DNA of 61,947 nt from a virus. The notes beneath the pieces were generated by a model. That model did no database searches and was not told where the DNA came from. It saw only the letters and a program-made list of their open reading frames with translations. The stretch covers positions 1 to 61,947 of IMG/VR virus record IMGVR_UViG_3300033153_001808; one strand, 5' to 3'. This document shows positions 31,395-41,568 of the stretch, piece by piece. How positions within the stretch are numbered: the first letter of the stretch is position 1; each line of letters opens with the position of its first letter. The position numbers were made by a program, and so were the translations under genes.

Positions 31395-34300
31395 TTACAC
31401 ATTGTCAGCCCTACTTAGTTCTACCCAACCTCCACTAATACCCATTAACATAACAGTATCATAAGCACTATTAAAGGTAAAATTAGCCTGACACTGTATA
31501 TTACCCCCATCAGTCATGGTAAGACTAGACGTAGACCGTATGACCAAGAGATGTCCATCAGGCCCAGTTGATCCGTCTATAGTAGCACTATTAAAATTAG
31601 TACTCCCAGTTAGTAATATATTATGAGCATTACCTGTAATCACAAGTGTTCCAGCACTAGCTACACTACTTACCGCACCAAATTCTCCACCACCTCCAAC
31701 AGGGCTTGTTCCACTTGTACCCGCAGTACCACTTGTTCCATCTCCGCTTGTACCGCTTGTTCCGCCACCGCTAGTTCCACTCGTACCAACACCACTTGTC
31801 CCTGCCGTCCCACTTGTTCCTGCACTACCACTCGTTCCTGAACTCCCACTTGTACCGCTACTTCCACTCGTACCAGACGAACCGCTCGTTCCACTAGTAC
31901 CGGAAGTTCCACTCGAACCCGAAGTAATTCCAGAAGCACTTGTTCCGCTAGTACCCGAACTCCCGCTGGTTCCGCTTGTACCACTCGTTCCAGACGAGCC
32001 TGAACTTCCAGAAGTTCCACTTGTTCCACTACTACCTGATGTAATACCAGCAGCACTTGTGCCACTTGTACCTGAACTTCCGCTAGTCCCGCTTGTACCA
32101 CTAATTCCACTACTCCCACTTGTCCCAGATGTACCAGAAGTTCCCTGTATACCACCACCACTTGCAATCGCATAGTAACCAGCAACCGCACTCGGAAATG
32201 TCAACACAACATCATTAACCCCAGTAAATTCTATATTACTAGGTATAATAGTATTATAAGAACTATCTGTTACCTCTACTACAACAGGCTGGTAGCCTAG
32301 ATTATGATTTATATTCCAAGTAGTTGCTGAACCATTAGTACCGTAGAACGCCCCGGCAATAGCCTGTGTACCAGAAGTACCAGCAGTACCACTCGTGCCA
32401 GAACTACCACTTGTTCCAGCAGTACCAGAAGTCCCGCTACTACCAGAAGTACCACTACTTCCTGATGTACCTGATGTACCACTGCTACCAGAAGTAATAC
32501 CAGAAGCACTTGTTCCAGAGGTCCCACTACTTCCACTAGTTCCACTCATACCACTTGTACCTGAACTCCCGCTTGTGCCTGATGTTCCACTTGATCCAGA
32601 ACTTCCTGATGTACCACTCGTACCGCTAGATCCCGATGTACCGCTAGTTCCACTAGATCCACTAGTACCAGATCCACTCGTACCAGACGTCCCTGATCCA
32701 CTCGTACCACTTGAACCAGCCGTTCCGCTTGTTCCAGAACTCCCACTAGTACCAGACGTACCGCTACTTCCTGCTGTACCAGACGTTCCACTAGAACCGG
32801 AGGTCCCACTAGATCCGCTAGTACCTGAGGTCCCCGAACTTCCACTACTACCAGAAGTTCCACTCGATCCACTAGAACCAGAGGTAACACCAACACCACT
32901 CGTTCCTGAGGTTCCGCTAGTACCACTGGTGCCTCCACCACTTGCCATAGCATAATAGCCACTAACAGCACTTGGAAAGGTTAGAGTAACTGTATCTATA
33001 TCGTCAAAACTTATATTACTAGGTATAATAGTATTATAACTATCGTCAGTTACTTCCACCACAACAGGTTTATAACCTAGACTATGAACTATTGTCCAGC
33101 TAGTACTTGCAGCTCCTTGAGTTCCATAAAATCCTCCAGCCACCGCTTGGGTTCCACTTGTTCCGGCGGTTCCACTTGTACCAGAACTACCAGAAGTACC
33201 ACTAGAGCCAGACGTACCAGAAGTCCCACTAGAACCTGATGTACCACTACTACCACTTGTTCCAGAAGTACCAGATGAACCGCTAGAACCAGAAGTACCA
33301 CTCGTTCCACTGCTTCCAGATGTACCGCTTGTACCGGAACTTCCACTCGTACCGCTAGTCCCACTAGAACCAGAACTCCCACTTGAACCAGAGGTCCCAC
33401 TAGTACCTGAACTACCACTTGTCCCACTGGTACCTGAACTCCCTGATGTTCCACTACTTCCAGAAGTACCTGAGGTCCCACTTGATCCAGAAGTCCCTGA
33501 GGAACCGCTTGTACCACTTGAGCCAGATGTTCCACTAGAACCAGAGGTTCCGCTTGTGCCACTACTACCAGACGTGATTCCGGTGGCTGATGTACCAGAG
33601 GTTCCAGAACTTCCACTTGTTCCTGAGGTTCCAGCTGTTCCTGAGGTTCCACTAGATCCACTTGTTCCTGCTGTACCACTGGTTCCACTACTACCAGATG
33701 TACCAGATGTTCCACTACTCCCAGACGTACCGCTGGTTCCACTCGAACCAGACGTTCCGCTACTCCCAGATGTACCAGAAGTACCTGAACTGCCTGACGT
33801 ACCTGAAGTACCGCTAGATCCGGCAGTTCCTGATGTACCACTAGATCCGGCTGTGCCTGAGGTACCAGAACTCCCACTCGTACCACTTGATCCACTAGTC
33901 CCGCTTGATCCGCTGGTGCCACTAGTTCCACTCGATCCTGATGTACCAGACGAACCAGAAGAGCCAGAACTTACACCAACACCAGAGGTACCAGACGTTC
34001 CTGATGTACCAGAACTTCCAGAAGTCCCTGATGTACCCGATGTACCACTAGTTCCACTAGTTCCTGATGATCCTGACGAGCCACTAGAACCAGAACTTAC
34101 ACCCGAGCCAGAGGTACCAGATGTACCAGCTGTACCGGAAGTACCACTAGATCCACTACTCCCACTTGACCCACTAGTACCTGCTGTTCCAGACGAACCA
34201 CTTGTTCCTGATGTACCTGAACTACCGGATGTTCCACTTGTACCACTAGTGCCTATAGCACTTGTACCAGATGTCCCACTAGTACCACCCGTACCAGAAG

Positions 34301-34571
34301 TGACACCGACCCCACTAGTACCACTTGTACCTGATGTTCCACCAGTACCAGAAGTCGATACCACACTATCAGCATACGCCTTAATAGCTCCTTCTGTAAC
34401 CAAGCTAGTATTACTAGTACCTAAACTAGTGCTAGAAGAAATCTCACTAATGGCAACAGAAGTAGCATCATCTTCAAATGTACCCCCATCCAATATAACC
34501 TTTCCACCAGCAGAATAGGTATGTTCAGCGGTTATAGTGGCATCAATAGTAGTCGTTAATGTCGTAGGCAT
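31395..34571 (-). CDS. Giant Gly-Thr-Ser repeat fibre (collagen-like)
   Basis: The 1058 residues have an N-terminal 77-residue head (ends TEGAIKAYADSVVSTSG) and then three blocks of Gly-Xaa-Yaa triplets, about 390, 190 and 155 residues. Xaa is Thr, Ser or Ala and Yaa is nearly always Ser. The blocks are separated by two copies of a 65-residue beta domain (LGYKPVVVEVTDDSYNTIIP in the first, LGYQPVVVEVTDSSYNTIIP in the second). A C-terminal 95-residue beta domain (GHLLVIRSTSSLTMTDGG) may bind the receptor or cap the trimer. There is no Pro in the triplets, unlike normal collagen. About two thirds of the residues in the blocks are Ser or Thr, ideal for O-glycosylation. The glycosyltransferase megagene ends 12 bases upstream. 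Confidence 0.88.
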   Translation of the reverse strand: MPTTLTTTIDATITAEHTYSAGGKVILDGGTFEDDATSVAISEISSSTSLGTSNTSLVTEGAIKAYADSVVSTSGTGGTSGTSGTSGVGVTSGTGGTSGTSGTSAIGTSGTSGTSGSSGTSGTSGSSGTAGTSGSSGSSGSSGTSGTAGTSGTSGSGVSSGSSGSSGSSGTSGTSGTSGTSGTSGSSGTSGTSGTSGVGVSSGSSGSSGTSGSSGTSGTSGSSGTSGSSGTSGSSGTSGTAGSSGTSGTAGSSGTSGTSGSSGTSGTSGSSGTSGSSGTSGTSGSSGTSGTSGSSGTSGTAGTSGSSGTSGTAGTSGTSGSSGTSGTSATGITSGSSGTSGTSGSSGTSGSSGTSGSSGTSGSSGTSGTSGSSGTSGSSGTSGTSGSSGTSGTSGSSGSSGSSGTSGTSGSSGTSGTSGSSGTSGTSGSSGSSGTSGTSGSSGTSGSSGTSGTSGSSGTSGSSGTSGTAGTSGTQAVAGGFYGTQGAASTSWTIVHSLGYKPVVVEVTDDSYNTIIPSNISFDDIDTVTLTFPSAVSGYYAMASGGGTSGTSGTSGTSGVGVTSGSSGSSGTSGSSGSSGTSGTSGSSGTSGSSGTSGTAGSSGTSGTSGSSGTSGTAGSSGTSGSGTSGTSGSGTSGSSGTSGTSGSSGTSGTSGSSGSSGTSGTSGSSGTSGMSGTSGSSGTSGTSASGITSGSSGTSGTSGSSGTSGSSGTSGTAGTSGSSGTSGTAGTSGTQAIAGAFYGTNGSATTWNINHNLGYQPVVVEVTDSSYNTIIPSNIEFTGVNDVVLTFPSAVAGYYAIASGGGIQGTSGTSGTSGSSGISGTSGTSGSSGTSGTSAAGITSGSSGTSGTSGSSGSSGTSGTSGTSGSSGTSGTSASGITSGSSGTSGTSGTSGSSGTSGSSGTSGSSGTSGSAGTSGTAGTSGVGTSGTSGGGTSGTSGDGTSGTAGTSGTSPVGGGGEFGAVSSVASAGTLVITGNAHNILLTGSTNFNSATIDGSTGPDGHLLVIRSTSSLTMTDGGNIQCQANFTFNSAYDTVMLMGISGGWVELSRADNV
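31690..34350 (-). repeat. Nine-base coding repeats of the fibre gene
   Basis: The stretch encodes hundreds of GTS/GSS/GAS triplets, interrupted at about 32938-33165 and 32155-32365 by the two globular domains. Synonymous codons vary from triplet to triplet, so the protein repeat is kept while the DNA has drifted. This suggests selection on the protein and an old expansion, and not a recent slip. Confidence 0.8.
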
Positions 34572-34583
34572 TTTGTTACCCCG

Positions 34584-37500
34584 TTAAACTATGTTTGTAA
34601 GAATCTCACCAACAGCCTTTATTACAGTCTCAGGTTTGATGTTTTTACTGCACTCAAAATCCTTATTCTTAGGACACCAAGCCCAATTATCACGAGCAAA
34701 TGTCACACTACTATCATTAAAACACCCATGACAAACATCTTTGTTTATAATCCTATGATTACCAGATTGAAATTCACAAAACGGTTCACTGAAACCAGAG
34801 ACCATAACGACTGGCGTGTTGACCGCCCAACTTAACCAACTAAGACCAGAACCTACACCTAAAAACATTTTTGCTTTGGCTAACACATCTGCTACTTGAG
34901 TAATAGGTGAAGTATGTATTGGTGTGACATTCTTTAACTCTGTTCCTTCTTTGCCTATGGTTAAAACCTCTAAACCCTGCGAGGTTATATAATCAACCAC
35001 CTCTTGCCATCCACCTACATAGTTCCAATACTTAGCTTGCATAGTAGAATGTTCCGACAAGCATACATAATCTTTAGGTAATTTATGTTGATACTCACTC
35101 ATGGAAATTTTAGGTTTTAGTTCTTTATACTCCAATCCTAACATATCTGTGCCTACTTGCTGTAAAGGCACCGAGTTCCACGGATGTTTATTCTTATCAC
35201 TATCTCCATCAAAGACACCAACACCAAAAGACGCATATATATTAGGGGCAACGTCGCCAACCTTGGTGAAGTCTATATTAGGATACACAGATTCAAACAA
35301 CTCATTCCACCAAGTAGCTGTTACAATACTACATTTATGTTCTTTTGCAAATGCTTCAAGATAAGGAAACCAAGCAATAGTATCACCTAAAGACTTACTA
35401 TCCATCCAAATTAAGACACGTTGTCCTATTGGATCGAATCTATGTGAAACTAATGTTTTATCAGTCTTGGTGTCTGTTACTCTAACTAGCCAATTACTGC
35501 AATACTTCCGACCAGGTCTAGCCCATTCACCACTACCTAAGATAGTACCATACATAGACCTACCAATATCTGAGTCAACAAAGTCAACCTTGTATTGACC
35601 ACCATTTGGACCTTGAACTTCACAATACGGACCATCTACAAAATGTACAGTTACATCTACATTATCGCTTCTACATAAATACAACATCTGTATGTGGTCA
35701 TTATCACCAAGGTATAATGTATAAGCAGAAAATCCGGCATTTGTTAGTCTGGTCAATAACTCAGTTCTCAATTCTGCTTTGAAGTCAAACAACATATTAT
35801 GATATTCTATACATATTTTTTGTACCTTAGCAAGATTATCGTCTGACAAACCAGCAAATAAATCCAACTCCGAACCTTCTATATCTACCTTTAAGTAATT
35901 AATCACATCCAGACCAAGCTCTCCAATCATGTGATCTAATGTGACTAGTTCTATTTGAACTGACTCACCTGTTTTAGTGTTATTTATATTATTATCTTTT
36001 ACACTATGTCCGCCCTCACAAGAGTGGATAAAAAGCTCTGAAATTCCGGCTTTGTTGGATATACCCAACTCTGATTTCCATGACTCCACATTCTTCTCCA
36101 AAGCACTATAATTATCTGGCTCTGGTTCAAAAGAATATACCTCACTAGCACCCATTTCTTTTGCGTATCGTGCAAATACACCTATATTACCACCACAATC
36201 TACTACAACATCCCCAGGTTCTATTTTACATCTACCATGTTCGTATGTCTTATCAACAAAGATCTCATGATATACACCACTAAAAGTATCAATTCCATCG
36301 ACAGATATATCAACAGGCTCAGTAGAATTTGGCAAATAATACTTAGTTCTTTCTAACTCAACCTTTTCAGTAGGCACTAAATACCTCTCGTACATTTCCT
36401 TTAATACCTTAGGATCATGTTGACAGTGCATTAACCACACACCAGACTTTTCTGGAATGTGTATATGTTCTGATAACCCACCTGCCAACACTGGCATGTA
36501 TTCACTGTAACTTTCTTGCCACTCTGCTGTGAAGAACTTATCAAAATACTTAGGCCAATATATGTCATAGATATGAACTCCTAATTGTTCTGTGGCTTCA
36601 TACTTCCATAGCATTAAGTTCATAAAAATCTCATCACCTAAAGGGCCGGACTTTTCTACCAACTCCTCAGGGGTAAGTTCATCTTTCCACTTCAGTACAT
36701 CTAACATGAATTGCTTACAGTTCTTATCAAACAAGAACATACAAGCCTGTACCCAAGGAGACATAGACCTCTCAGAGATTCCGAATTTTGTCTTTAGTTC
36801 CTCAAACCCAGGTGCTGGTATACCATTAGTTTGTACAACTACATGGTCATAGATATGCGAGGCAAAAAGCGGGTAATTATTTAACCTACCTACAGAGTCC
36901 CATATCCTGTCTATGCTTTCCGTACAAAAACTATCCCCATCTATCCAAGCATAATGACTACCTTCCACATTCTCTATTGCGTCTAGACCACATAATAATT
37001 TACAAAAATAAGAATCAACTGCTCGACCATCAGGCAGGGTAGCTTTTGAGGTAAAATCAATACGTCTTTTCTGCATACGTGGTAAGTCAAAAGGTATATC
37101 ACAACCAAAACCATAAACCACGATCTGTGCAGTAGAAAATTTCAACAGACTACTAACACAAGTTTCAATCAAAGGCATATAATTTGAATCACCACCAAGA
37201 ACAAATACAGGCTTCAAGGACTTTGCAATAGTAAAACCACCTACAATATCCTCGCAGACGTAGTCCTTTGTTAACATATGAAAGAAGCCAATTTCTGTAT
37301 TGTCAACCAGAGTTAGCTTTCCATCAAGCCATGTTGCGTTATCTTGTGTCTTCTCGTGTTGGAAGTTCTGTCCATTTAGTATTATCTCAAGTTTTACATC
37401 CTCTTCAATAAGTTTATCACTCCACATACTTTCATCAAAGTTAGTGTACTTGTCTGTCTCATCAAGCATGGATTGAAAACCAGGGGTGGAAGCATATAAC

Positions 37501-40500
37501 TCCCGCATCTTGGGTGTGTTATGTACTAGAGTACAAGGCCCGGCAACTCTATAATGCAGTCCGTCTTTGGTTGAACCACCAAAAGTAATCACATCGTAGT
37601 CTTGTTCCATATACTTATTAAAGAATCCATCCAACTTACCCCAAATAACATCAAGATCACAGAAACCCCAATAATCATAATCTTTGAGATACCCATCATA
37701 AATATGTCCATATAAAGGTTTATAATCACACAACTTATACGACACACCTATACGCACTTTATGGTCTATTGTACGACTAGCAAGTTGTTCAAATGATAAT
37801 TTAGTCTGGTCTATAAAACTAACATTCTCTGGATACTCATGTGGAGCCTGTTGATCACTAAATATCAACCAATCAAACTCTGGATTCTCAGCACAAGAAC
37901 ATAAGAACATATAAAACCAATCAGGAAAGGGTCCAAGCCAAGTAACCACAAATGCTGCTTTTTGTTGATTGTTTAAATCATCAACTAATTCGTCCAACAA
38001 TTCCCCGCCATTTCCGTTGCCATGCCACACCAAGGTCTGCTTGTTTACTTCATCTTTGGTTGTATTACCCAGTGTTTGAAACATCTCACAATCTACATCT
38101 CTGATAATCTTATGACCATTAGCCATAAAATATTTAGTCAACAACCACTGATCGTTTCTACCATATAAGCCACCCTCTGTACCTAGTAAAGCCTCTGGTA
38201 GTTTGGTATACTTATCTACCATCGTATTTAGTGCATTATAAATAACACCAGCCGGACCCATATAAGTGCCGGAATTTACATACCTAAACTTCTCCTCTCC
38301 AGGTGGGTAGTTCTCAGCTAGACTCCTATCTGGATACAGATTCTTTTCAGCACCTACAACAATATACGACTCTGGTACTGCTTTCGTGTACACAGACGTG
38401 TTTTTATCTGCTTGTCTGTGATAAGCCTGTATTAACTCAGTCTCATTTCCTAGTAAGTAACTATCAAAACCATCCAAGAATAGTACCAACTGCTTCTTAG
38501 GCAGAGTTGAAACATAATCCCTCATGTGGATGAACTTGGTTATAAAATCTCCCCACTCTACTCCAGCACCCAAGACCTCAAGCTCCATACCTTGTGCTGT
38601 GACAGACTCAACCAACCTATCAAGCCCGGAGTTTGTATGATTAGCGAATGTAACAACCTTTAATAACTTAGCTCCACTATCAGACTCTCTACTAAACGTA
38701 GCCTGTGAAGCAAAATCAAACAAAGGCAAGTCAAACATACGCCTAAAGCAGACCTTATTATTATGAGAAACCGTCAACACTTCACCCTTTTGATACTTAT
38801 TCTGTAGTTCTTCTAATCCAACACTACCAGGCTCAACACTCAACTCTAACCTCTCACCAGAATATTCAACCACACAGTCAAGCCTCTTAGCCCCACGATT
38901 ATCTATACCTATAACCATAGCACCAACATAATTAGCACCTATTGAATAAGTCACATCTACCATAGTATCTACTTCCCGTGCAGACTCAGAACCACCAAAA
39001 GCTCTCCAACGGTCTATAGCTAACCAATCTTTAGGTCTAGTAGTATTAACCTCCACTGCGTCGTATTTTCTAAATGCCTCTAGTAATGTATACTCTAACT
39101 GAGTAGCAACTAATCTACCAACATAATACTCCTCTGGAGTTTTGTACTCACTAAAAACCTCAAGACCTTTTTTGACTGAAAAAGAGAAAACTCCACTCTC
39201 CATTTCTTCATAAGGTACATGATGATTATTTGGTTTGATATAACATAAATCATTTCCAACCACCGGAGCTATGAGTGTATTCAACCACACATCATTATCT
39301 ATGTCCACGTCATATTCTATATAATGAACATAGTCCTTTGATTTCATTATATCTGTATTCAATGCGTTACGTATATTAGTCCATATAGCATAATCATATA
39401 ACCAAGGAGCCTCTGTGTCTACTCTTAAACCCCCCGATTGAATCCATAATCTTGCATCTAGACTAATTTTATAGTAATCTTCTTTATACATAAGTGGATT
39501 ATGAGAATCAAACACATAATAATCCACATACTGCTGTAACCTACTAGGTATTGGTTTATGTGATACTAACATAACATCAAAGCCTAGAGACTTTGCCTTG
39601 ACTACACGTTCATGAAGTAAATCTTCTTGGGCATCAGATACACACCAAGCACCTATAACAACAATATGTTTCTCAGCTAAACTGACTGCCCAACTAGAGT
39701 CTGAATAATGTTTGAGTTTATACTCACCTAAGGTATTGTCAACCGCTGGCCTGACTCCATCTGCGCCGGGATTTACGTTTCTATGAAAATAGTCATGCCC
39801 ACACATAATACCCTTAGGTTTTAGTTTAGGCATCCACGCTAGTATGTCAGCACACACAGCATCATAATCATGTGCAGCGTCCACATAAACTAAGTCCAAC
39901 GAACTGTCTTCAAACCTCTGTGCAGCAGGAACTGATTGACTTCTGATCTTCTCTACGTTTCCAGCTCTATACTGCATCTGCTCAAACCTAGCTTGTGCCA
40001 TCAAGATATTAGTTATGTCTCCATAACAATCCTGCCATTCGTCAACTCCATAAACCTTCTTAGCTCTAGAGGCAAAGACTTCTGTACTAACTCCACCAAA
40101 ACAACCTAATTCTACCATTACGGTGTCTTTAGTAATATAATCATCCGCAAGTTCAAATAGTCCTGCTGTAGTATTCCACGGAACCATCTCTGTTTCAACA
40201 CCACGCCACTTTATTCTAGATTGAGTACGTAGTCTAGTTTCTTTTTCTGTAGTACTCTCGTCAAAATCCCCGAATTTTTTAATCACACTAAAAGACTTCT
40301 CGGCGGCAGATTCCCACGAGAACCTATCTCTCACTTCACACGAAGCGGCAAGAGCTTCTTGTATACGATTTATATCTATCGGATCACGGACTTGATTATA
40401 CAAACTTCGCATTATTTCTCTCAGATGATTGAAGTCTGGCTCTGCCCACATACCAGGAAACTGACTTCCTACCGGATAGGTCTCCTGTGGTGGTTTCATC

Positions 40501-41351
40501 TCTTTAATACGCACTTTATGCACACCCAACAAATCTCCGGCGTATTCTAGTTGTCCACCAAAATCCGAACATATACTTGGTAATCCACACGCTACTGCTT
40601 CTATAAGGGGTAGATTCCAACCCTCGGCACGAGAACAACTCACAAACACATCACTATATTTTAGATAATCTGCATAAGTATTACGTGGAGGGAAATGTAA
40701 AATTTCCAACTTAGGACTCATCAAGCCATGATGTTCTAAGCGTTCTTCTGTAGTCTCAAACCCATCTATAGAGAAACTATTATCTACAGAAATAGCCATA
40801 CCTACATTGGTGTCGCGTTCAAACTCAACCAAAAAAGCCTGGATAATCTCCGTAGTGCTTTTCCTATATTCCCACCTACCAAAAAGCAGAAACCTAAAAT
40901 CATCTGTTCTGCCATTCATAGGTTGGAATAACTCTCCATCAACACCTTCTGGTATAACCTTGACCCGATCTTCTGGGTATCCTTGGTCTATACTACATTG
41001 TCTCTGCCACTCACTAGGAACCCATAATTGGTCATACTCTAACAACCTAGCAAAGAACTCATCTGGTTGACGTGTACTTTCCCATACATTGTAAGCTATT
41101 TTTGGGCTTGGTATATCCTCATAAAAAACCGGGTGACCAGTTACCTCCAAGACAATATGTAAAACATTTGAACCAATTATCCTATTAATCATTTCCTGTT
41201 GTTCATCAGACAACTCAGTCGTATCATCAACTGTTGTACTCACGATACCTACAGGAACAAACTTATTGAGAGCAGTAAAAAACTCTCGCGCATGGTTGGC
41301 ATATCCTGTATGCCCCATGAAACTTGTATGTCCTAACACTAAATCGTACAT
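34584..41351 (-). CDS. Eight-module glycosyltransferase/methyltransferase megaprotein
   Basis: The 2255 residues are an assembly line. (1) 1-365: GT4-type transferase (AYNVWESTRQPDEFF, IPEGVDGELF, FVSCSRAEGWNLPLIEAVAC). (2) 380-555: SAM methyltransferase (VELGCFGG 413-420; YVDAAHDYDA). (3) 560-790: transferase-like region with EYDVDID at 679-685. (4) 895-1110: PLOD-type glycosyltransferase (LFLDGFDS 957-964; YVNSGTYMGP). (5) 1130-1375: DUF6625-like (GFCDLDVIWG). (6) 1378-1655: GT-A-like (YAWIDGDSF). (7) 1680-1895: FkbM methyltransferase (VVDCGGNIGVF, FEPEP, LKVDIEGSE). (8) 1898-2255: TibC/Aah-type O-heptosyltransferase (FVDGPY, WARPGRKY, SLGDTIAWFPY; iron-finger cysteines 2207, 2210, 2226, 2234). 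GGAGG precedes the ATG. It lies 12 bases before the Ser/Thr-rich fibre, its likely substrate (inference). Confidence 0.88.
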   Translation of the reverse strand: MYDLVLGHTSFMGHTGYANHAREFFTALNKFVPVGIVSTTVDDTTELSDEQQEMINRIIGSNVLHIVLEVTGHPVFYEDIPSPKIAYNVWESTRQPDEFFARLLEYDQLWVPSEWQRQCSIDQGYPEDRVKVIPEGVDGELFQPMNGRTDDFRFLLFGRWEYRKSTTEIIQAFLVEFERDTNVGMAISVDNSFSIDGFETTEERLEHHGLMSPKLEILHFPPRNTYADYLKYSDVFVSCSRAEGWNLPLIEAVACGLPSICSDFGGQLEYAGDLLGVHKVRIKEMKPPQETYPVGSQFPGMWAEPDFNHLREIMRSLYNQVRDPIDINRIQEALAASCEVRDRFSWESAAEKSFSVIKKFGDFDESTTEKETRLRTQSRIKWRGVETEMVPWNTTAGLFELADDYITKDTVMVELGCFGGVSTEVFASRAKKVYGVDEWQDCYGDITNILMAQARFEQMQYRAGNVEKIRSQSVPAAQRFEDSSLDLVYVDAAHDYDAVCADILAWMPKLKPKGIMCGHDYFHRNVNPGADGVRPAVDNTLGEYKLKHYSDSSWAVSLAEKHIVVIGAWCVSDAQEDLLHERVVKAKSLGFDVMLVSHKPIPSRLQQYVDYYVFDSHNPLMYKEDYYKISLDARLWIQSGGLRVDTEAPWLYDYAIWTNIRNALNTDIMKSKDYVHYIEYDVDIDNDVWLNTLIAPVVGNDLCYIKPNNHHVPYEEMESGVFSFSVKKGLEVFSEYKTPEEYYVGRLVATQLEYTLLEAFRKYDAVEVNTTRPKDWLAIDRWRAFGGSESAREVDTMVDVTYSIGANYVGAMVIGIDNRGAKRLDCVVEYSGERLELSVEPGSVGLEELQNKYQKGEVLTVSHNNKVCFRRMFDLPLFDFASQATFSRESDSGAKLLKVVTFANHTNSGLDRLVESVTAQGMELEVLGAGVEWGDFITKFIHMRDYVSTLPKKQLVLFLDGFDSYLLGNETELIQAYHRQADKNTSVYTKAVPESYIVVGAEKNLYPDRSLAENYPPGEEKFRYVNSGTYMGPAGVIYNALNTMVDKYTKLPEALLGTEGGLYGRNDQWLLTKYFMANGHKIIRDVDCEMFQTLGNTTKDEVNKQTLVWHGNGNGGELLDELVDDLNNQQKAAFVVTWLGPFPDWFYMFLCSCAENPEFDWLIFSDQQAPHEYPENVSFIDQTKLSFEQLASRTIDHKVRIGVSYKLCDYKPLYGHIYDGYLKDYDYWGFCDLDVIWGKLDGFFNKYMEQDYDVITFGGSTKDGLHYRVAGPCTLVHNTPKMRELYASTPGFQSMLDETDKYTNFDESMWSDKLIEEDVKLEIILNGQNFQHEKTQDNATWLDGKLTLVDNTEIGFFHMLTKDYVCEDIVGGFTIAKSLKPVFVLGGDSNYMPLIETCVSSLLKFSTAQIVVYGFGCDIPFDLPRMQKRRIDFTSKATLPDGRAVDSYFCKLLCGLDAIENVEGSHYAWIDGDSFCTESIDRIWDSVGRLNNYPLFASHIYDHVVVQTNGIPAPGFEELKTKFGISERSMSPWVQACMFLFDKNCKQFMLDVLKWKDELTPEELVEKSGPLGDEIFMNLMLWKYEATEQLGVHIYDIYWPKYFDKFFTAEWQESYSEYMPVLAGGLSEHIHIPEKSGVWLMHCQHDPKVLKEMYERYLVPTEKVELERTKYYLPNSTEPVDISVDGIDTFSGVYHEIFVDKTYEHGRCKIEPGDVVVDCGGNIGVFARYAKEMGASEVYSFEPEPDNYSALEKNVESWKSELGISNKAGISELFIHSCEGGHSVKDNNINNTKTGESVQIELVTLDHMIGELGLDVINYLKVDIEGSELDLFAGLSDDNLAKVQKICIEYHNMLFDFKAELRTELLTRLTNAGFSAYTLYLGDNDHIQMLYLCRSDNVDVTVHFVDGPYCEVQGPNGGQYKVDFVDSDIGRSMYGTILGSGEWARPGRKYCSNWLVRVTDTKTDKTLVSHRFDPIGQRVLIWMDSKSLGDTIAWFPYLEAFAKEHKCSIVTATWWNELFESVYPNIDFTKVGDVAPNIYASFGVGVFDGDSDKNKHPWNSVPLQQVGTDMLGLEYKELKPKISMSEYQHKLPKDYVCLSEHSTMQAKYWNYVGGWQEVVDYITSQGLEVLTIGKEGTELKNVTPIHTSPITQVADVLAKAKMFLGVGSGLSWLSWAVNTPVVMVSGFSEPFCEFQSGNHRIINKDVCHGCFNDSSVTFARDNWAWCPKNKDFECSKNIKPETVIKAVGEILTNIV

Positions 41352-41415
41352 AGTGGTCCTCCTAGAACTTTGGTTAATAATTTAAACAACTCAATATCCT
41401 CACACTACATCACTA

Positions 41416-41568
41416 TTACTTAGGTTCATAACTAAACAACTTATCACACAAATCAAGCACGAAATCATCCCATTCAGACTCAGGATCGTCAATAGCTTTC
41501 TTTAACAGTTCACGTAATACAGTCTTGTACAGCACACATACCATGTTGTAAATTAATGTAATTTTCAT
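41416..41568 (-). CDS. Small phage protein, DDPxSEWDD type
   Basis: This 50-residue helical protein contains RELLKKAIDDPESEWDDFVL, a signature I recognise from short phage proteins often found near holin-like genes. AGGAGGGTTGAGA precedes the ATG. Its start overlaps the stop of a still smaller frame upstream (ATGA). Function unknown. The 64 bases between its stop and the megagene hold nothing I can name. Confidence 0.65.
   Translation of the reverse strand: MKITLIYNMVCVLYKTVLRELLKKAIDDPESEWDDFVLDLCDKLFSYEPK

Noticed and set aside
31690-34350. CRISPR-like repeat array
   Set aside because: Repeats are nine-base coding units in one frame with no spacers and no cas genes nearby.
31623-34518. 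Long Pro/Val/Leu-rich open frames on the plus strand opposite the repeat fibre
   Set aside because: They are the mirror of nine-base Gly-Thr-Ser repeats; they lack ribosome binding sites and run against the operon.
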